From NCBI RefSeq assembly GCF_002234615.1, contig NZ_NMQW01000015.1, forward strand, positions 1-64,000: a DNA stretch of 64,000 nt. The letters are read 5' to 3'. Below, one piece after another: positions 19,869 to 28,118 of this stretch. A model generated the notes under the pieces. That model did not search any database. It saw only the letters and a program-made list of their open reading frames with translations, and was not told where the DNA came from. The stretch is from Paenibacillus rigui. GTDB taxonomy: Bacteria > Bacillota > Bacilli > Paenibacillales > NBRC-103111. A program made the position numbers and the translations under genes. Every line of letters begins with the position of its first letter. Position 1 is the first letter of the stretch.

Positions 19869-19920
19869 AGAAAAAAGCGGCTGCATACAAGAAAGTAACC
19901 CCCCTTGTACCAGCCGCTTG
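19869..19920 (-). terminator. Terminator after the U32-family gene
   Basis: A stem built from AAGCGGCTG / CAGCCGCTT with an inner TACAAG / CTTGTA extension is followed on the minus strand by TTTTTT, 11 bp after the U32 stop codon. Confidence 0.88.
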
Positions 19921-19930
19921 CATAATAAGC

Positions 19931-22435
19931 CTATTTAATTAATTGACCACGGGTCACACCCAACTGATTCGTCGCTTTCAAGGTTTTCCACACCTGCGTG
20001 CCGCTGATTTCCCCCTGAAGTGCACGTTGGTACAAATCGATCACCTCATGCACCTTGTCGGCAGATTCCTCCAGGAACTCTACGCGGAACGTAGTAACGC
20101 CCAGCTCGCGGAAGTTCCGCAAGTACTCCGCTCCCGATTGCTCAATCGCGTTATACACGGTATTCCGGCAGCCTTCATCCACACGTACCGGGTGGGACAT
20201 GCCGACCCGATCCTGCAGCGACACACGGTGGTCCTCACATGGACGCCCGCAGTTCGTGTAGTCCGTCCCCTCACTTAAGAACGTACAATAAACGCAGTGC
20301 TCCGTATGGAACATCGGCATATGCTGATGAATAACGACTTCCAGCTTCGAGGTATCCGCTACCTCCAGCAGATCGACCATCTGTTGAATGTTCAGATCAT
20401 ACGAAGGGGTTACTTTATCCAAGCCCGCTTCCAGGAACAGCGCCGCTGTTTTATGGTTTGCGATATTGAGCGAGAAGTCGCCGATCAGCTCCGGATGGCG
20501 GTCGTTCAGACGCTCTTGGCGCTGCTTCATATAGTAATACACCGCTCCGGTATTACGAACCAATACAGCATCCGGCTGCAGGTTCGTGATGTTCTTGAAG
20601 TAGCCGGTTTCTCCCGGCATATGAATTCTCGGCGTCGCAAGCGCAATGCGCTTGCCTGCCGCACGAGCCGCTTCGATCGCAGCCGGAAACTGCTTAATAA
20701 ATTCAAAGTCGGCGTAAATCATATCGACGTCGGTCTCTACCGCCGCCTGTACCTGCTCCAGTGTGCGGCACAGAACGGTCAGCCGCGCCTCTCCTGCGGC
20801 AGCCCGCTTCTGCGGTACATCCGCGAGCACGTCAACGCCCCGCTTGACGTAAGCTCTAGGACGCTGTCTCGCTGCCTCCAGCTGCTCCACCGCACGGCGG
20901 CGCATGCCGTTCAGCTCGCGCATCGGCACGATCAAGTCGCCGTTCAGCTGCACTTCCAGCTGGTCCGCCGCCAGCTCGAAGATCGTACCGCCGAGCCGTC
21001 CGAACTGCTCCTCGAACAGCGCGGCGTCCATCGGACGCTTCTCTGCCTGCACAAGCGCAAGCTCGGACTCCACCTGTACGGTATGACCTGTTTGCAGGTC
21101 GGTCCAACGGCTTTTAAGCGGCTCGCCGAGTGTCCCGGTTACCCGAACGGCTACCGGGAACGTGCGGTACGGCTTGTCGGTTTCGAACGATTGGCGCAGC
21201 CGCTTGTCCAGATGCGGATCGTTCGTCTTCCAAATCCGGTCCCCCACATGAACACGGCTCAGATTCACATCGTTGCGGCCTGCAACGATTTCAATCAAGC
21301 CGCCGGGAGCCTCGCCCTCGATCTTCACGCCCTTGCGCCGAATATCATAGACGCGTCCGCCCTCTTCCTTACGCGTCGGATCGCCCGCATCGAAGCAGAT
21401 GCCGTCGCCGCGCTTCACCGGCGCTTCCAGCTCACAGACCACGCCGTCGCGCAAAATTTGCTTCACCCGGCCTAGATACACACCGCGGCTTTTCGGGTAG
21501 GTGCCTTCCACCAGCTGCTTGTTGTTCGTCCCTTTCAGGAAGCCATACGTGAAGCCGCGGGAGAAGCTTTGCTCCAGCTCACGCAGCTCTTCCTTCGTCG
21601 GCTTCGCCTCGCCGGTTTCAAAGTACCGGTCGATCGCCTTCCGGTATTTGCTGACCACGTTAGCTACATATTCAGGGCTTTTCAGACGGCCCTCAATCTT
21701 GAATGAAGTCACTCCCGCTTCGATCAGCTCGGGAACAAGCTCCAATGCGGCCAAGTCCTTCGGTGACAGCAAATAAGCAATGTCGCCCATCGGCTTTTGC
21801 TCCCCGTCAACCATCAAATCGTACGGCAAGCGACAGGCCTGCGCGCATTCCCCTCGGTTCGCCGAGCGTCCGCCCCACATCTCCGACGTCAGACATTGAC
21901 CGGAGTAGGACACGCAAAGCGCTCCGTGCACGAACACTTCCATCGGCAGCTTCGCCTGATCCCCGATCTGCTTAATTTGCTTCAAGTTATTTTCACGCCC
22001 AAGAACGACACGCTCTATGTCGAACGGCTTTGTGAACTCCACCGCCTCCGGCGAAGTGATCGTCATCTGTGTGGACCCGTGAATCGGGAAATCGGGCGAT
22101 AAATCCCGGATCATTTTGACCAGACCAAGGTCCTGCACGATCACAGCATCGACACCTGCATCGATACAGGCTTCAATCAGCTTCTTCGCATCATTCAGCT
22201 CATCCTCAAACACGAGAATGTTGAACGTCAAGAAGCCTTTCACCCCATATAGATGAAGGAACGACATAATATCCGGCAGCTCGTCCATCAAAAAGTTGTT
22301 CGCACGCGCACGCGCATTGAACTTTTCCACTCCGAAAAAAACAGCGTCCGCCCCGTTGGCCACCGCCGCCCTTAAGCAATCCCAATCGCCGGCCGGCGCC
22401 AGCAGCTCAATATCTGATTTTTGTAGCTTCATCAT
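19931..22435 (-). CDS. U32-family protein, RlhA-like (23S rRNA hydroxylation)
   Basis: An 834-residue double-domain member of the former peptidase U32 family. The N-terminal half is a TIM-barrel-like U32 domain (ELLAPAGDWDCLRAAVANGA; SYSGQCLTSEMWGGRSANRG with the cysteines that in characterised U32 proteins bind an iron-sulfur cluster), followed by a DUF3656-type beta domain (about 390-510) and a second barrel-like half with another cysteine cluster (CVYCTFLSEGTDYTNCGRPC). This long form is that of RlhA, which makes 5-hydroxycytidine in 23S rRNA, rather than the shorter tRNA-modifying TrhP. ATG 22435, GGAGG upstream. Protease activity should not be assumed. Confidence 0.85.
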   Translation of the reverse strand: MMKLQKSDIELLAPAGDWDCLRAAVANGADAVFFGVEKFNARARANNFLMDELPDIMSFLHLYGVKGFLTFNILVFEDELNDAKKLIEACIDAGVDAVIVQDLGLVKMIRDLSPDFPIHGSTQMTITSPEAVEFTKPFDIERVVLGRENNLKQIKQIGDQAKLPMEVFVHGALCVSYSGQCLTSEMWGGRSANRGECAQACRLPYDLMVDGEQKPMGDIAYLLSPKDLAALELVPELIEAGVTSFKIEGRLKSPEYVANVVSKYRKAIDRYFETGEAKPTKEELRELEQSFSRGFTYGFLKGTNNKQLVEGTYPKSRGVYLGRVKQILRDGVVCELEAPVKRGDGICFDAGDPTRKEEGGRVYDIRRKGVKIEGEAPGGLIEIVAGRNDVNLSRVHVGDRIWKTNDPHLDKRLRQSFETDKPYRTFPVAVRVTGTLGEPLKSRWTDLQTGHTVQVESELALVQAEKRPMDAALFEEQFGRLGGTIFELAADQLEVQLNGDLIVPMRELNGMRRRAVEQLEAARQRPRAYVKRGVDVLADVPQKRAAAGEARLTVLCRTLEQVQAAVETDVDMIYADFEFIKQFPAAIEAARAAGKRIALATPRIHMPGETGYFKNITNLQPDAVLVRNTGAVYYYMKQRQERLNDRHPELIGDFSLNIANHKTAALFLEAGLDKVTPSYDLNIQQMVDLLEVADTSKLEVVIHQHMPMFHTEHCVYCTFLSEGTDYTNCGRPCEDHRVSLQDRVGMSHPVRVDEGCRNTVYNAIEQSGAEYLRNFRELGVTTFRVEFLEESADKVHEVIDLYQRALQGEISGTQVWKTLKATNQLGVTRGQLIK

Positions 22436-22662
22436 GCTTCATTATCCTCCGAATGCTTCTCTATTCCTATCTACGAGTATGGACAAAAAGAAACAGTTAT
22501 TTCTATTGCCCGCAATATCCCCGACAGCTTCGATAAATCCATATAAGATGTAGTATCTATCTAGTGTAACAGAAAACCGCCCGCCAAAGCGAATGAAACC
22601 AGCAAATGGCAGACAAACCCGAAACCACGAAGCCCTTGCGTCACGGGCAAGACTCCCAAACA

Positions 22663-22692
22663 AGAAAAAGCCCTGGCTGACCGTACGCCAGG
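22663..22692 (-). terminator. Hairpin with T run downstream of the CDGSH microprotein
   Basis: On the minus strand CCTGGC, a 9-nt loop and GCCAGG are followed by GCTTTTTC. It lies about 130 nt after the microprotein stop and would end its short transcript. The interval 22436-22662, before the U32 gene, holds no gene I can support. Confidence 0.6.
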
Positions 22693-22820
22693 TCACGAAT
22701 GACACGGTTGGCGGATACGGCCAGATAGGGCTCTCGGCAGCAGCGGAAGCTGCATCTATGTAGTTATTCATGCTCTTCACTTGCTCTGAAACGAAAGCCG
22801 GTGAATAAGGATGGTATATA

Positions 22821-22898
22821 TTACTTGTCCTTCTTCGCGTGGGAACCATCACAGTTTCCTTCCGCGTTTTGCGTGTTGCCACAAGCGCATTTGCCCAT
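22821..22898 (-). CDS. CDGSH-like iron-sulfur microprotein (25 residues)
   Basis: A 26-codon gene (25 residues) with a strong ribosome site (GGAGG, 8 nt before ATG 22898). The product is little more than a metal site: CAC, then TQN, then CDGSH, giving the three cysteines and one histidine that hold a [2Fe-2S] cluster in CDGSH (mitoNEET-like) proteins. There are nine residues between the CxC and the CDGSH cysteine, one more than in the usual motif, and the normal proline is missing. A consensus -10 and a Fur-like box lie upstream and a hairpin terminator downstream, so it looks like a real transcription unit. Cluster binding is inferred; a metal-binding peptide of another kind is possible. Confidence 0.7.
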   Translation of the reverse strand: MGKCACGNTQNAEGNCDGSHAKKDK

Positions 22899-22982
22899 AC
22901 TCGAACCCTCCTTCGCCTAGAATGACCAGGAAACGATAGCACGTCCATCGCGTCCCTTGCAGTAAACTGCTTCTTGAAACCG

Positions 22983-23011
22983 ATTATATCTTATCCACTT
23001 ACTTTTGTACA
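22983..23011 (-). promoter_or_regulatory. Promoter of the CDGSH microprotein gene
   Basis: Minus-strand TGTACA (23006-23011), a 17-bp spacer and a perfect TATAAT (22983-22988), about 85 bp before the start codon. Confidence 0.55.
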
Positions 23012-23034
23012 CCTTGTAATTAAAAATTAGTAAA

Positions 23035-23049
23035 TGAAAATGATTATCC
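23035..23049. promoter_or_regulatory. Fur-like box
   Basis: TGAAAATGATTATCC matches the 7-1-7 Fur consensus TGATAATNATTATCA at 12 of 14 defined positions. It lies 24 bp upstream of the -35 of the CDGSH microprotein promoter and 150 bp upstream of the promoter of the Dlt-like operon, so either could be the target. Confidence 0.45.
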
Positions 23050-23198
23050 TTCTCAGCATTCTCCTCATCGTCGGGGCTCGAAACAGTTCACACAACGACT
23101 TCATCCTCCGCGATGAGATCCCGTTTCCATGCGCTTTATGCCTCGCCTCTGCCTTTTTGAATCCGCACTCCCGTAACCCCGCACGCCATCGACAAAAG

Positions 23199-23228
23199 TT
23201 AACAAACAGCGCTAATCCATGCTATAAT
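23199..23228 (+). promoter_or_regulatory. Promoter of the Dlt-like amino-acylation operon
   Basis: TTAACA (23199-23204), an 18-bp spacer and TATAAT (23223-23228) lie about 40 bp before the first gene of the operon. No further good promoter is visible before the terminator at 30358. Confidence 0.65.
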
Positions 23229-23269
23229 GGCAGGGTAGTTCAACCGAGTCATAATTGAGGGATTTGATC

Positions 23270-26200
23270 TTGAAGTTACTTCCAACCCGATTCCGAATCG
23301 CAGGTGCCATTCTTGGTACGCTGCTGATTGCTGTGGTGCTGCTGCTCTCCTTTTGGAACAAAGAGCTGGCCGTGCGGATGCTGTACGTGACCAAAGGCGA
23401 CAGCTTCGATCCTGCGGCATACAGTCATTTACAGCAATCACTCGTTGCTAATCTGCAGCTGGAGCGGAGCCCTCTGGACAAGCTCACGCTTCGTCAAATG
23501 AAGGGCTACGACTCCGTTTATTTGGATGCTTCCTTGCACGGCGCCATGACAGACCCGCAGCGGGAGATGCTGCAGAGTTATGTGGCCCAAGGAGGACATC
23601 TGTTCCTTGAAAATGAATTGGCGGCGGACTTCCCGCTGGCCTTTATCGGAGCCAAGCAGCTGGTCGCCCTTCAGCCGCCCCTGGCGTTAGCCGCAAGCAC
23701 GGGCAAAACCGCCGCTTCCGGCGCACCCGGCTTCAGCTATCCCGAGGTGGAGTTGAATCTGCAGAGCCTGCAGCAGCTGTTCCGGCAATACATCGATAAT
23801 TACTTGAACCATGACGGTTTTGCCGACTTAGCCAAGTTCGCTTGGGGACAAGGACTCATCCCCTCAACGGCTGAGCCGCTTGTCGCTTGGAACGGTACCG
23901 CCTTGTATGCGCTGAACCGCTATGAGAAGGGGACGGTCTTCATCAGCAGCGCCCTGCTGCCGAACCGTTATTACCTGACAGGCTACGACCTGAACAGCGG
24001 CATAGATCCGGCGCTCGGGTTCAAGCGTCTTGCAGAGCAGACCAATCAGGCGAAAACGCCGACAGCCGGCGCATTGTACTATGATCGCAGCCAGCTTCCC
24101 CTGGAGCCCTACTTTCATTTCACCTTCGCAGCCGCAAGCGCGATGTTCCGCAGTGAATATGCCTCCTTCGTCTCCAAAGAGACGCTGGGGTATACGGTGA
24201 AAAAGGTGCTGGGCCCGTACGGGCGGCCGGCGATGTCGCATCAGAACCATTTTGAAGCGATTGAAGCGATCCGCGACGGAGAAGGGATTCAATGGGCCGA
24301 GCTGTTGAAGAAATACAACCAAGTCCCCTCCTTCTCCCTCGTCCGCTCCTCCTTTCATTGGGGGCTTTGGCAGGAATCCGTCGCCGTTCATCTGAATGTC
24401 GGCGACAAGGATAAGCCGGCCTTTGCCGGAGAGACGCCGAATTCGTTTTATTCCAGCGGAACTCGGCTCATCAGTGACGGCAAAGCGATTCAGCTGGCTC
24501 CTTATCCGGATTACCGCTCGCTCGGCGATCCAATTCAGCTGCCGTATCGCGCTTATCCCGCCGTCGCCGACCTGAACGGGGACGGCAAAGCGGATCTGAT
24601 CGTCGGTTCAGCCGACGGCACGCTCGGAGCTTACCTCAGCGCGGGAGCGCAGCAGGGTGCCTATGCCGGGCAGCAGCTGCCCGGCCCCGCGCCCGATGCC
24701 TTCGGCAAGCGCGAGCCGCTGCGGCTGACGAATGGACAGCCGCTCGCCACAACCTCGTACGCCAGCGTCGCCGCGTACGATCTCAATGCCGACGGGCGGC
24801 CGGACCTGATCATCGGCCGCTCGGACGGCACGCTGGCCGTCGCCTATGGCGCAGCCGGCGGCGCGTTCGAGCCCCCCGCCCCGCTCACGGCGGGCGGGAA
24901 GGCCATTGCCGGGGCGGCCCCTGTGGCCCCGGCCGTAGGCGACGTCACCGGCGACGGCATCCCCGATCTGTTGGTCGGGGATGCCGCAGGCGGGGTGACG
25001 CTGTACCGCGGCCACCGTACAGCGGGCCGCGAGGGTACGGCAGGCCCAGGCGCCGGCGGGCCTGTGGGGTTTGACCCGGGCAGCTTGCTGTTCCAGCTGC
25101 CTGCGCCTTTTGCCGCGCCGTCGGTGCACGACGTGAACGGCGACGGCAAGGCCGACCTGGTGGTCGGCAACCTCGAGGGCGATCTGCGCGTGTACACGCA
25201 GCAGGCCAGCGGGGCGTGGCAGCCCTCCGGCGTGCTGGAGGGCGCCACGCTGAACCAGCTCGGCAACCACGCCCTCGTCGGAGGGCATAACTCCGTACCG
25301 CTGTGGTACGACGTCAATCACGACGGCAAGGATGACCTGATCGTCGGCCAACTGGAATTCGGTATGCCGACGACGGTGGACGATCCGAAGTTTCCTTATG
25401 CCAAGCAGCTGCAAGCCTTCGTTCAGTACAACAAGGAGCACAGCCTAGACCTGTATCCTCATATATTCGTGCATAACTTTACAAGCGACGCCCAGGAGAA
25501 GGAAGAAATCGAGCTGCAGCGCAAGTCGTTCGATACCTTGGGCATCCCGTGGCATATGCCGGGAACGAACCAGCATACGTGGCGCATTAACAATCCCGAT
25601 CCGACGCAGACGCTGCGCAACGAGCGGGATGCGGGGATTTGGTTCAACTTTGGCTTCCGGCCGGCTAATATTCCGAACGAGCCGCGTCTCGGTGTCCAGT
25701 ACAACTGGGGCGTACCGTTTCTCATGACCGATCCGAAAACCGGGAAGCCGTCGGATCCGCCGATGCTTCTTTCTACACCGGCGCCTGTTCTCAGACTGGA
25801 TGCGCAAAATTCAACAGAGGATTTATTCCAAACGTATATCGATCAGGACTGGCCCATCGATTACTTCGAGCATATCGAGTACCATTTCCCGGCACGGGTC
25901 GGCGAGCTGCTCGAATTCGTCAAGTATTTGGATAACGTGCGCAATCAGCAAAGCTATAATTTCATGACGGAGACCCAAATGGCCCGCTCCGTGCTCAATA
26001 CATTAACAACACACGCTGAGGTTTCCCGTTCCTGGCTGGATGCGCTGCTGGATCGTGCCAAACGCCTTGCGGGTCTTCACAGCTCGCCGGCTATCCGGAT
26101 CCGCCCGGTCACAGACGGAGTTCCCGTTCAAGCCGGGGAATATAAAGGAACGCTCGGCCTCGTTATCGAACGAGGGCAGGCTTATGCAGACCGGCTTCCG

Positions 26201-26527
26201 GTTACCTCCTCGGATGTGTTCGAACTCCGCGGCGGCAAGCTGTATCTAGGCGCTCCGCGGTCTACGCAAGTTCAGTTCAAGCTTGCGCCGGTGAAGGAAG
26301 CGCCACAGCCCCATCTCGTGCGCTCTAACGTCCCTTATACCCTCACCAAGCAGGAGGGACGGTGGACGGTGGAGCTGCAAGCAGGCGGCATGCAGCAAAT
26401 TCAGCTGTGGAGCGATAAGCCGGTCACGATCGAAGGCGACCAGCTCCAGGTCAATCGGGACGAGGCCGCACAGACGTACACCATTACCCATTTCGGCGCA
26501 TCGGCCAAAGTCACGATCCGGTTCTGA
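23270..26527 (+). CDS. Large membrane-anchored FG-GAP/VCBS-repeat protein, first gene of Dlt-like operon
   Basis: A 1085-residue protein with one N-terminal anchor (IAGAILGTLLIAVVLLLSFW), the rest outside the membrane. Residues about 40-130 resemble a glutamine-amidotransferase-like alpha/beta domain (GYDSVYLDASLHGAMTDPQR, SYVAQGGHLFLENE). Five calcium-binding FG-GAP/VCBS-type repeats follow (DLNGDGKADLIVG, DLNADGRPDLIIG, DVTGDGIPDLLVG, DVNGDGKADLVVG, DVNHDGKDDLIVG, at about 434, 503, 557, 620 and 680). The part after residue 700 (e.g. LYPHIFVHNFTSDAQ, WHMPGTNQHTW, WPIDYFEHIEYHFPARVGEL) I do not recognise; the histidines suggest a carbohydrate-active domain. TTG 23270 is preferred over TTG 23255 because GAGGG lies 8 nt before it. 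Same operon as the carrier protein and ligase. Confidence 0.8.
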   Translation: MKLLPTRFRIAGAILGTLLIAVVLLLSFWNKELAVRMLYVTKGDSFDPAAYSHLQQSLVANLQLERSPLDKLTLRQMKGYDSVYLDASLHGAMTDPQREMLQSYVAQGGHLFLENELAADFPLAFIGAKQLVALQPPLALAASTGKTAASGAPGFSYPEVELNLQSLQQLFRQYIDNYLNHDGFADLAKFAWGQGLIPSTAEPLVAWNGTALYALNRYEKGTVFISSALLPNRYYLTGYDLNSGIDPALGFKRLAEQTNQAKTPTAGALYYDRSQLPLEPYFHFTFAAASAMFRSEYASFVSKETLGYTVKKVLGPYGRPAMSHQNHFEAIEAIRDGEGIQWAELLKKYNQVPSFSLVRSSFHWGLWQESVAVHLNVGDKDKPAFAGETPNSFYSSGTRLISDGKAIQLAPYPDYRSLGDPIQLPYRAYPAVADLNGDGKADLIVGSADGTLGAYLSAGAQQGAYAGQQLPGPAPDAFGKREPLRLTNGQPLATTSYASVAAYDLNADGRPDLIIGRSDGTLAVAYGAAGGAFEPPAPLTAGGKAIAGAAPVAPAVGDVTGDGIPDLLVGDAAGGVTLYRGHRTAGREGTAGPGAGGPVGFDPGSLLFQLPAPFAAPSVHDVNGDGKADLVVGNLEGDLRVYTQQASGAWQPSGVLEGATLNQLGNHALVGGHNSVPLWYDVNHDGKDDLIVGQLEFGMPTTVDDPKFPYAKQLQAFVQYNKEHSLDLYPHIFVHNFTSDAQEKEEIELQRKSFDTLGIPWHMPGTNQHTWRINNPDPTQTLRNERDAGIWFNFGFRPANIPNEPRLGVQYNWGVPFLMTDPKTGKPSDPPMLLSTPAPVLRLDAQNSTEDLFQTYIDQDWPIDYFEHIEYHFPARVGELLEFVKYLDNVRNQQSYNFMTETQMARSVLNTLTTHAEVSRSWLDALLDRAKRLAGLHSSPAIRIRPVTDGVPVQAGEYKGTLGLVIERGQAYADRLPVTSSDVFELRGGKLYLGAPRSTQVQFKLAPVKEAPQPHLVRSNVPYTLTKQEGRWTVELQAGGMQQIQLWSDKPVTIEGDQLQVNRDEAAQTYTITHFGASAKVTIRF

Positions 26528-26600
26528 CGACCGGATCTTTGACTGTCACATTACCGCTGCGCCTGCTTTTAACCATCAGACCATTCAAGGAGGAACTCCC

Positions 26601-26852
26601 ATGCAAGACCTGCTCCAACAGCTTGAGGATCATATTCGTACCCGTTATGAAATTGAAGCCGATGACGATGATTTTACCGTAGATGTCCATCTGTTCGACT
26701 ATGGCTATATCGATTCCATCGGCGCGACTGCCCTGATCGCCCATATCGAAAAAACGTACGGCATTCAAGTGACAAACCAGGACCTCATGCTGTATTCTAT
26801 GAACACAGTACGGGAAATCGCTGATTTCATCCAACAAAAGACTGCGAGGTAA
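26601..26852 (+). CDS. Acyl-carrier-like protein (DltC-like)
   Basis: A small acidic carrier protein with the phosphopantetheine attachment site DYGYIDSIGATAL (Ser39, preceded by Asp38). In size and in the FDYGYIDSIGAT stretch it resembles DltC and the carrier proteins served by aminoacyl-tRNA-synthetase-like ligases more than fatty-acid ACP. It lies directly before (7 bp) a class II synthetase-like amino acid:carrier protein ligase, the known partner arrangement. Expected role: holds an activated amino acid as a thioester on its pantetheine arm for hand-over to the MBOAT protein. ATG 26601 follows AAGGAGG. Confidence 0.92.
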   Translation: MQDLLQQLEDHIRTRYEIEADDDDFTVDVHLFDYGYIDSIGATALIAHIEKTYGIQVTNQDLMLYSMNTVREIADFIQQKTAR

Positions 26853-26859
26853 TTAAATT

Positions 26860-28056
26860 ATGGAATGCGTCGTATCCCTCGAGGGACTGGCATCGAGCCA
26901 GCATGGTCAAGTTAAATACGCCGCCGCCTTCATCGACGAGCATATACAGGATATCCGGCTGGAGAACGAGCAGCTTACGATTATCCATGAATCCCCCAAA
27001 GGCAACGAAGCGATCGAATCCCAGGTCCGCCGCTTAATTGAGCGCTTTTCCCATGGCGATTTCGGCTTCAAGGAAAACATTTTATTCGAGCATAAGGTGG
27101 ACACCCCTTACGAAGGCGACATTATCGCCGAGCTCGTGGAACGTAAGATTATTAAGGTGCTGGAGCCGGGCCTTTTCATTTTCCGTGAGCCGTTCTCCAG
27201 TCTGATGCGTTTTCTCGATTATTCGTTCGTTACGAAGATCGCGAATCGCTTTACCGGCATTACCGAGGAATCGTACCCGGCTGTCATTCACGCCGATACC
27301 TTGAATAAAACGAATCACTTCACCTCGTTCCCGGAGCACATTCATTTCTTGACGCATCTGCGCGAGGATCTGGACATCATTGAGAACTTCTCCCAGACGA
27401 TCCGCGACGCGGGCGGCTGGAAGCAGGAGGATGCGCTGGACCTGAACACCAGCATGCCGAAGCCGAAGTTCACCATGAACCCTTCGACCTGCTACCATTG
27501 CTATGAAGGCTTGCAAAATGAGACGCTGGAGGGCGACGGTCTCGTCGTTACCGCCATCTCCAAATGCCATCGCTTCGAATCTCGCAACCATACGGACTTC
27601 GGCCGTTTGCTCGACTTCAGCATGCGGGAAATTATCTTTGTAGGTAAGCCGGATTTCGTCAAAGAAAACCGCCTGCGCTCCATCGAATATTTGAAGGAGC
27701 TTGCCGTGGAGTGGAACGTGGACAGTATGCTCGAAATTGCAAATGATCCATTTTTCACAAACGATTTCCAGGTCAAGGCATCGTTCCAGCGCAATCAGGA
27801 GATGAAATATGAGCTTCGCCTGACGATTCCGCACGTAAAGAAATCGATCGCCTGCAGCTCGGTCAATTTCCACAGCAACACCTTCGGTACAGCGTTCAAC
27901 ATTAACATGGGCAAACGGAAAGCCGTTACCGGCTGCGTAGGCTTCGGTATCGAGCGCTGGGCCTTCGCCTTCCTGGCTCAGTACGGGCTGGAAGAGAGCG
28001 CCTGGCCGGAAGCGTTCCGCGAGCAATACCATGCATGGCAGCAAAAGTCGCTTTAA
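26860..28056 (+). CDS. Amino acid:[carrier protein] ligase, class II aminoacyl-tRNA synthetase-like
   Basis: A 398-residue relative of seryl-tRNA synthetase catalytic domains that lacks a tRNA-binding arm. In characterised members (Bradyrhizobium, Agrobacterium) such enzymes activate small amino acids with ATP and load them on a carrier protein. Visible are motif 2 (CHRFESRNHTDFGRLL, then LDFSMREIIFVG, residues 236-262), motif 3 (CVGFGIERWAFAF, 359-371) and the STCYHCYEGL segment. Cys211, Glu257 and Cys359 best fit the Cys-Glu-Cys zinc site of the family. The N-terminal 120 residues are extra. The preceding carrier protein is the probable substrate. Here it stands where DltA would be in a dlt operon. 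The amino acid is unknown. Confidence 0.88.
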   Translation: MECVVSLEGLASSQHGQVKYAAAFIDEHIQDIRLENEQLTIIHESPKGNEAIESQVRRLIERFSHGDFGFKENILFEHKVDTPYEGDIIAELVERKIIKVLEPGLFIFREPFSSLMRFLDYSFVTKIANRFTGITEESYPAVIHADTLNKTNHFTSFPEHIHFLTHLREDLDIIENFSQTIRDAGGWKQEDALDLNTSMPKPKFTMNPSTCYHCYEGLQNETLEGDGLVVTAISKCHRFESRNHTDFGRLLDFSMREIIFVGKPDFVKENRLRSIEYLKELAVEWNVDSMLEIANDPFFTNDFQVKASFQRNQEMKYELRLTIPHVKKSIACSSVNFHSNTFGTAFNINMGKRKAVTGCVGFGIERWAFAFLAQYGLEESAWPEAFREQYHAWQQKSL

Positions 28057-28118
28057 TTATTAGCTATAATCCTGGTACTTCCGGCTTCACACATTAAATG
28101 ATAAGATGTGGTATCCTT

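Noticed and set aside
20297-21475. Long plus-strand open frame of 392 codons opposite the U32-family gene.
   Set aside because: It lies entirely antisense to a gene with clear family motifs, has no family resemblance and no good ribosome site; a shadow frame of high-GC codon use.
22442-22948. 168-codon minus-strand frame running through the CDGSH microprotein region.
   Set aside because: It reads through a hairpin with T run, overlaps the microprotein in another frame and has no domain-like sequence.
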